A DNA stretch of 35,447 nt from Candidatus Levyibacteriota bacterium (GTDB lineage Bacteria > Patescibacteriota > Microgenomatia > Levybacterales > UBA12049). Shown one piece after another: positions 35,069 to 35,447 of the stretch. The stretch covers positions 1 to 35,447 of the forward strand of contig PJMG01000012.1 of the NCBI GenBank assembly GCA_003173895.1. Reading direction: 5' to 3'. The translations under genes were made by a program, and so were the position numbers. Under the pieces are notes generated by a model. That model searched no databases, was not told the origin of the DNA, and saw nothing but the letters and a program-made list of their open reading frames with translations. Positions within the stretch are counted from its first letter, which is position 1; every line of letters begins with the position of its first letter.

Positions 35069-35447
35069 ATGGTTGCTGAAAGTGAAAGTCATCCCAGAGG
35101 TAAAATTCGTAATTTTATTGAAAAGGCAAGAGAAAGAATAAATAATGCTCTACTAGAGCTTCATATTGGGCCTAAAGCTAAAAGTCTTCTTCCTATAGCA
35201 GAAATGTTACAATATGATATTTTAGATCATTTCTCTAAGTTACCTACCTCTTTAAACGCAGTCTTTATTGGACCTAGAAGCGCAGCTTTTATTGAAGCAA
35301 ATGCTTTAAGAATTGCTTGTAGAGAAAGAAATATACAACCTCAAACAATTTTTATAATAGAAAAAGATGATATTTCTATTTATTTTTCTACAGATACTGA
35401 TCAAAGAAGAGCATTAGATACTTATTTAAGTAAAAATTCAATAACCA
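35069..35447 (+). CDS. Orphan protein, 3' truncated by the window edge
   Basis: Open frame MVAESESHPRGKIRNFIEKARERINNALLELHIGPKAKSLLPIAEMLQYDILDHFSKL... to the end; TGtTATAAT 8 nt before ATG. Not in the ORF track, presumably because it runs off the window. Confidence 0.7.
   Translation, partial: MVAESESHPRGKIRNFIEKARERINNALLELHIGPKAKSLLPIAEMLQYDILDHFSKLPTSLNAVFIGPRSAAFIEANALRIACRERNIQPQTIFIIEKDDISIYFSTDTDQRRALDTYLSKNSIT

Noticed and set aside
1-35447. CRISPR array, transposase, integrase, rRNA, known riboswitch
   Set aside because: No regularly spaced direct repeats, no recognisable mobile-element proteins and no rRNA-like sequence seen.
1-35447. Recoded UGA (as in Gracilibacteria/Absconditabacteria)
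   Set aside because: ORFs end at plausible family lengths under the standard bacterial code, including a TGA stop for the 6095-7801 gene.

Overview
This is an AT-rich, densely packed bacterial window. The gene content and style suggest Candidate Phyla Radiation / Patescibacteria, perhaps Microgenomates; this is inference only. The left part (about 0.7-14.1 kb, mostly minus strand) is an envelope-glycan region: O-antigen ligase-like protein, flippase, two GT2 enzymes, and five multi-TM GT-C/PMT-like proteins. The middle and right hold one tRNA-Glu(CTC), lon, a PRC/MgtE_N/CBS-like protein coupled to an NRAMP transporter, two NUDIX proteins, a cyclase-family hydrolase, Bcp peroxiredoxin, two MFS transporters, DoxX, a P-loop kinase, a DUF84-like NTPase, and about eight orphan proteins. 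The most interesting signals are: (1) a recurrent promoter layout with the -10 hexamer only 6-8 nt from the start codon, predicting widespread leaderless mRNAs, including GTG starts; (2) a small protein resembling a free-standing, degenerate sigma-70 region 4; (3) near-perfect inverted repeats over leaderless promoters of orphan genes, notably an 11-bp perfect repeat at 16476-16502; (4) a terminator-like hairpin filling the 5' leader of a 554-aa orphan; (5) a CIRCE-like element on the lon promoter; (6) a divergent pair of a TraB/ChaN-like protein and a mini HExxH protein; and (7) palindromic repeat elements inserted in frame in protein-coding genes. No CRISPR array, transposase or rRNA was found.
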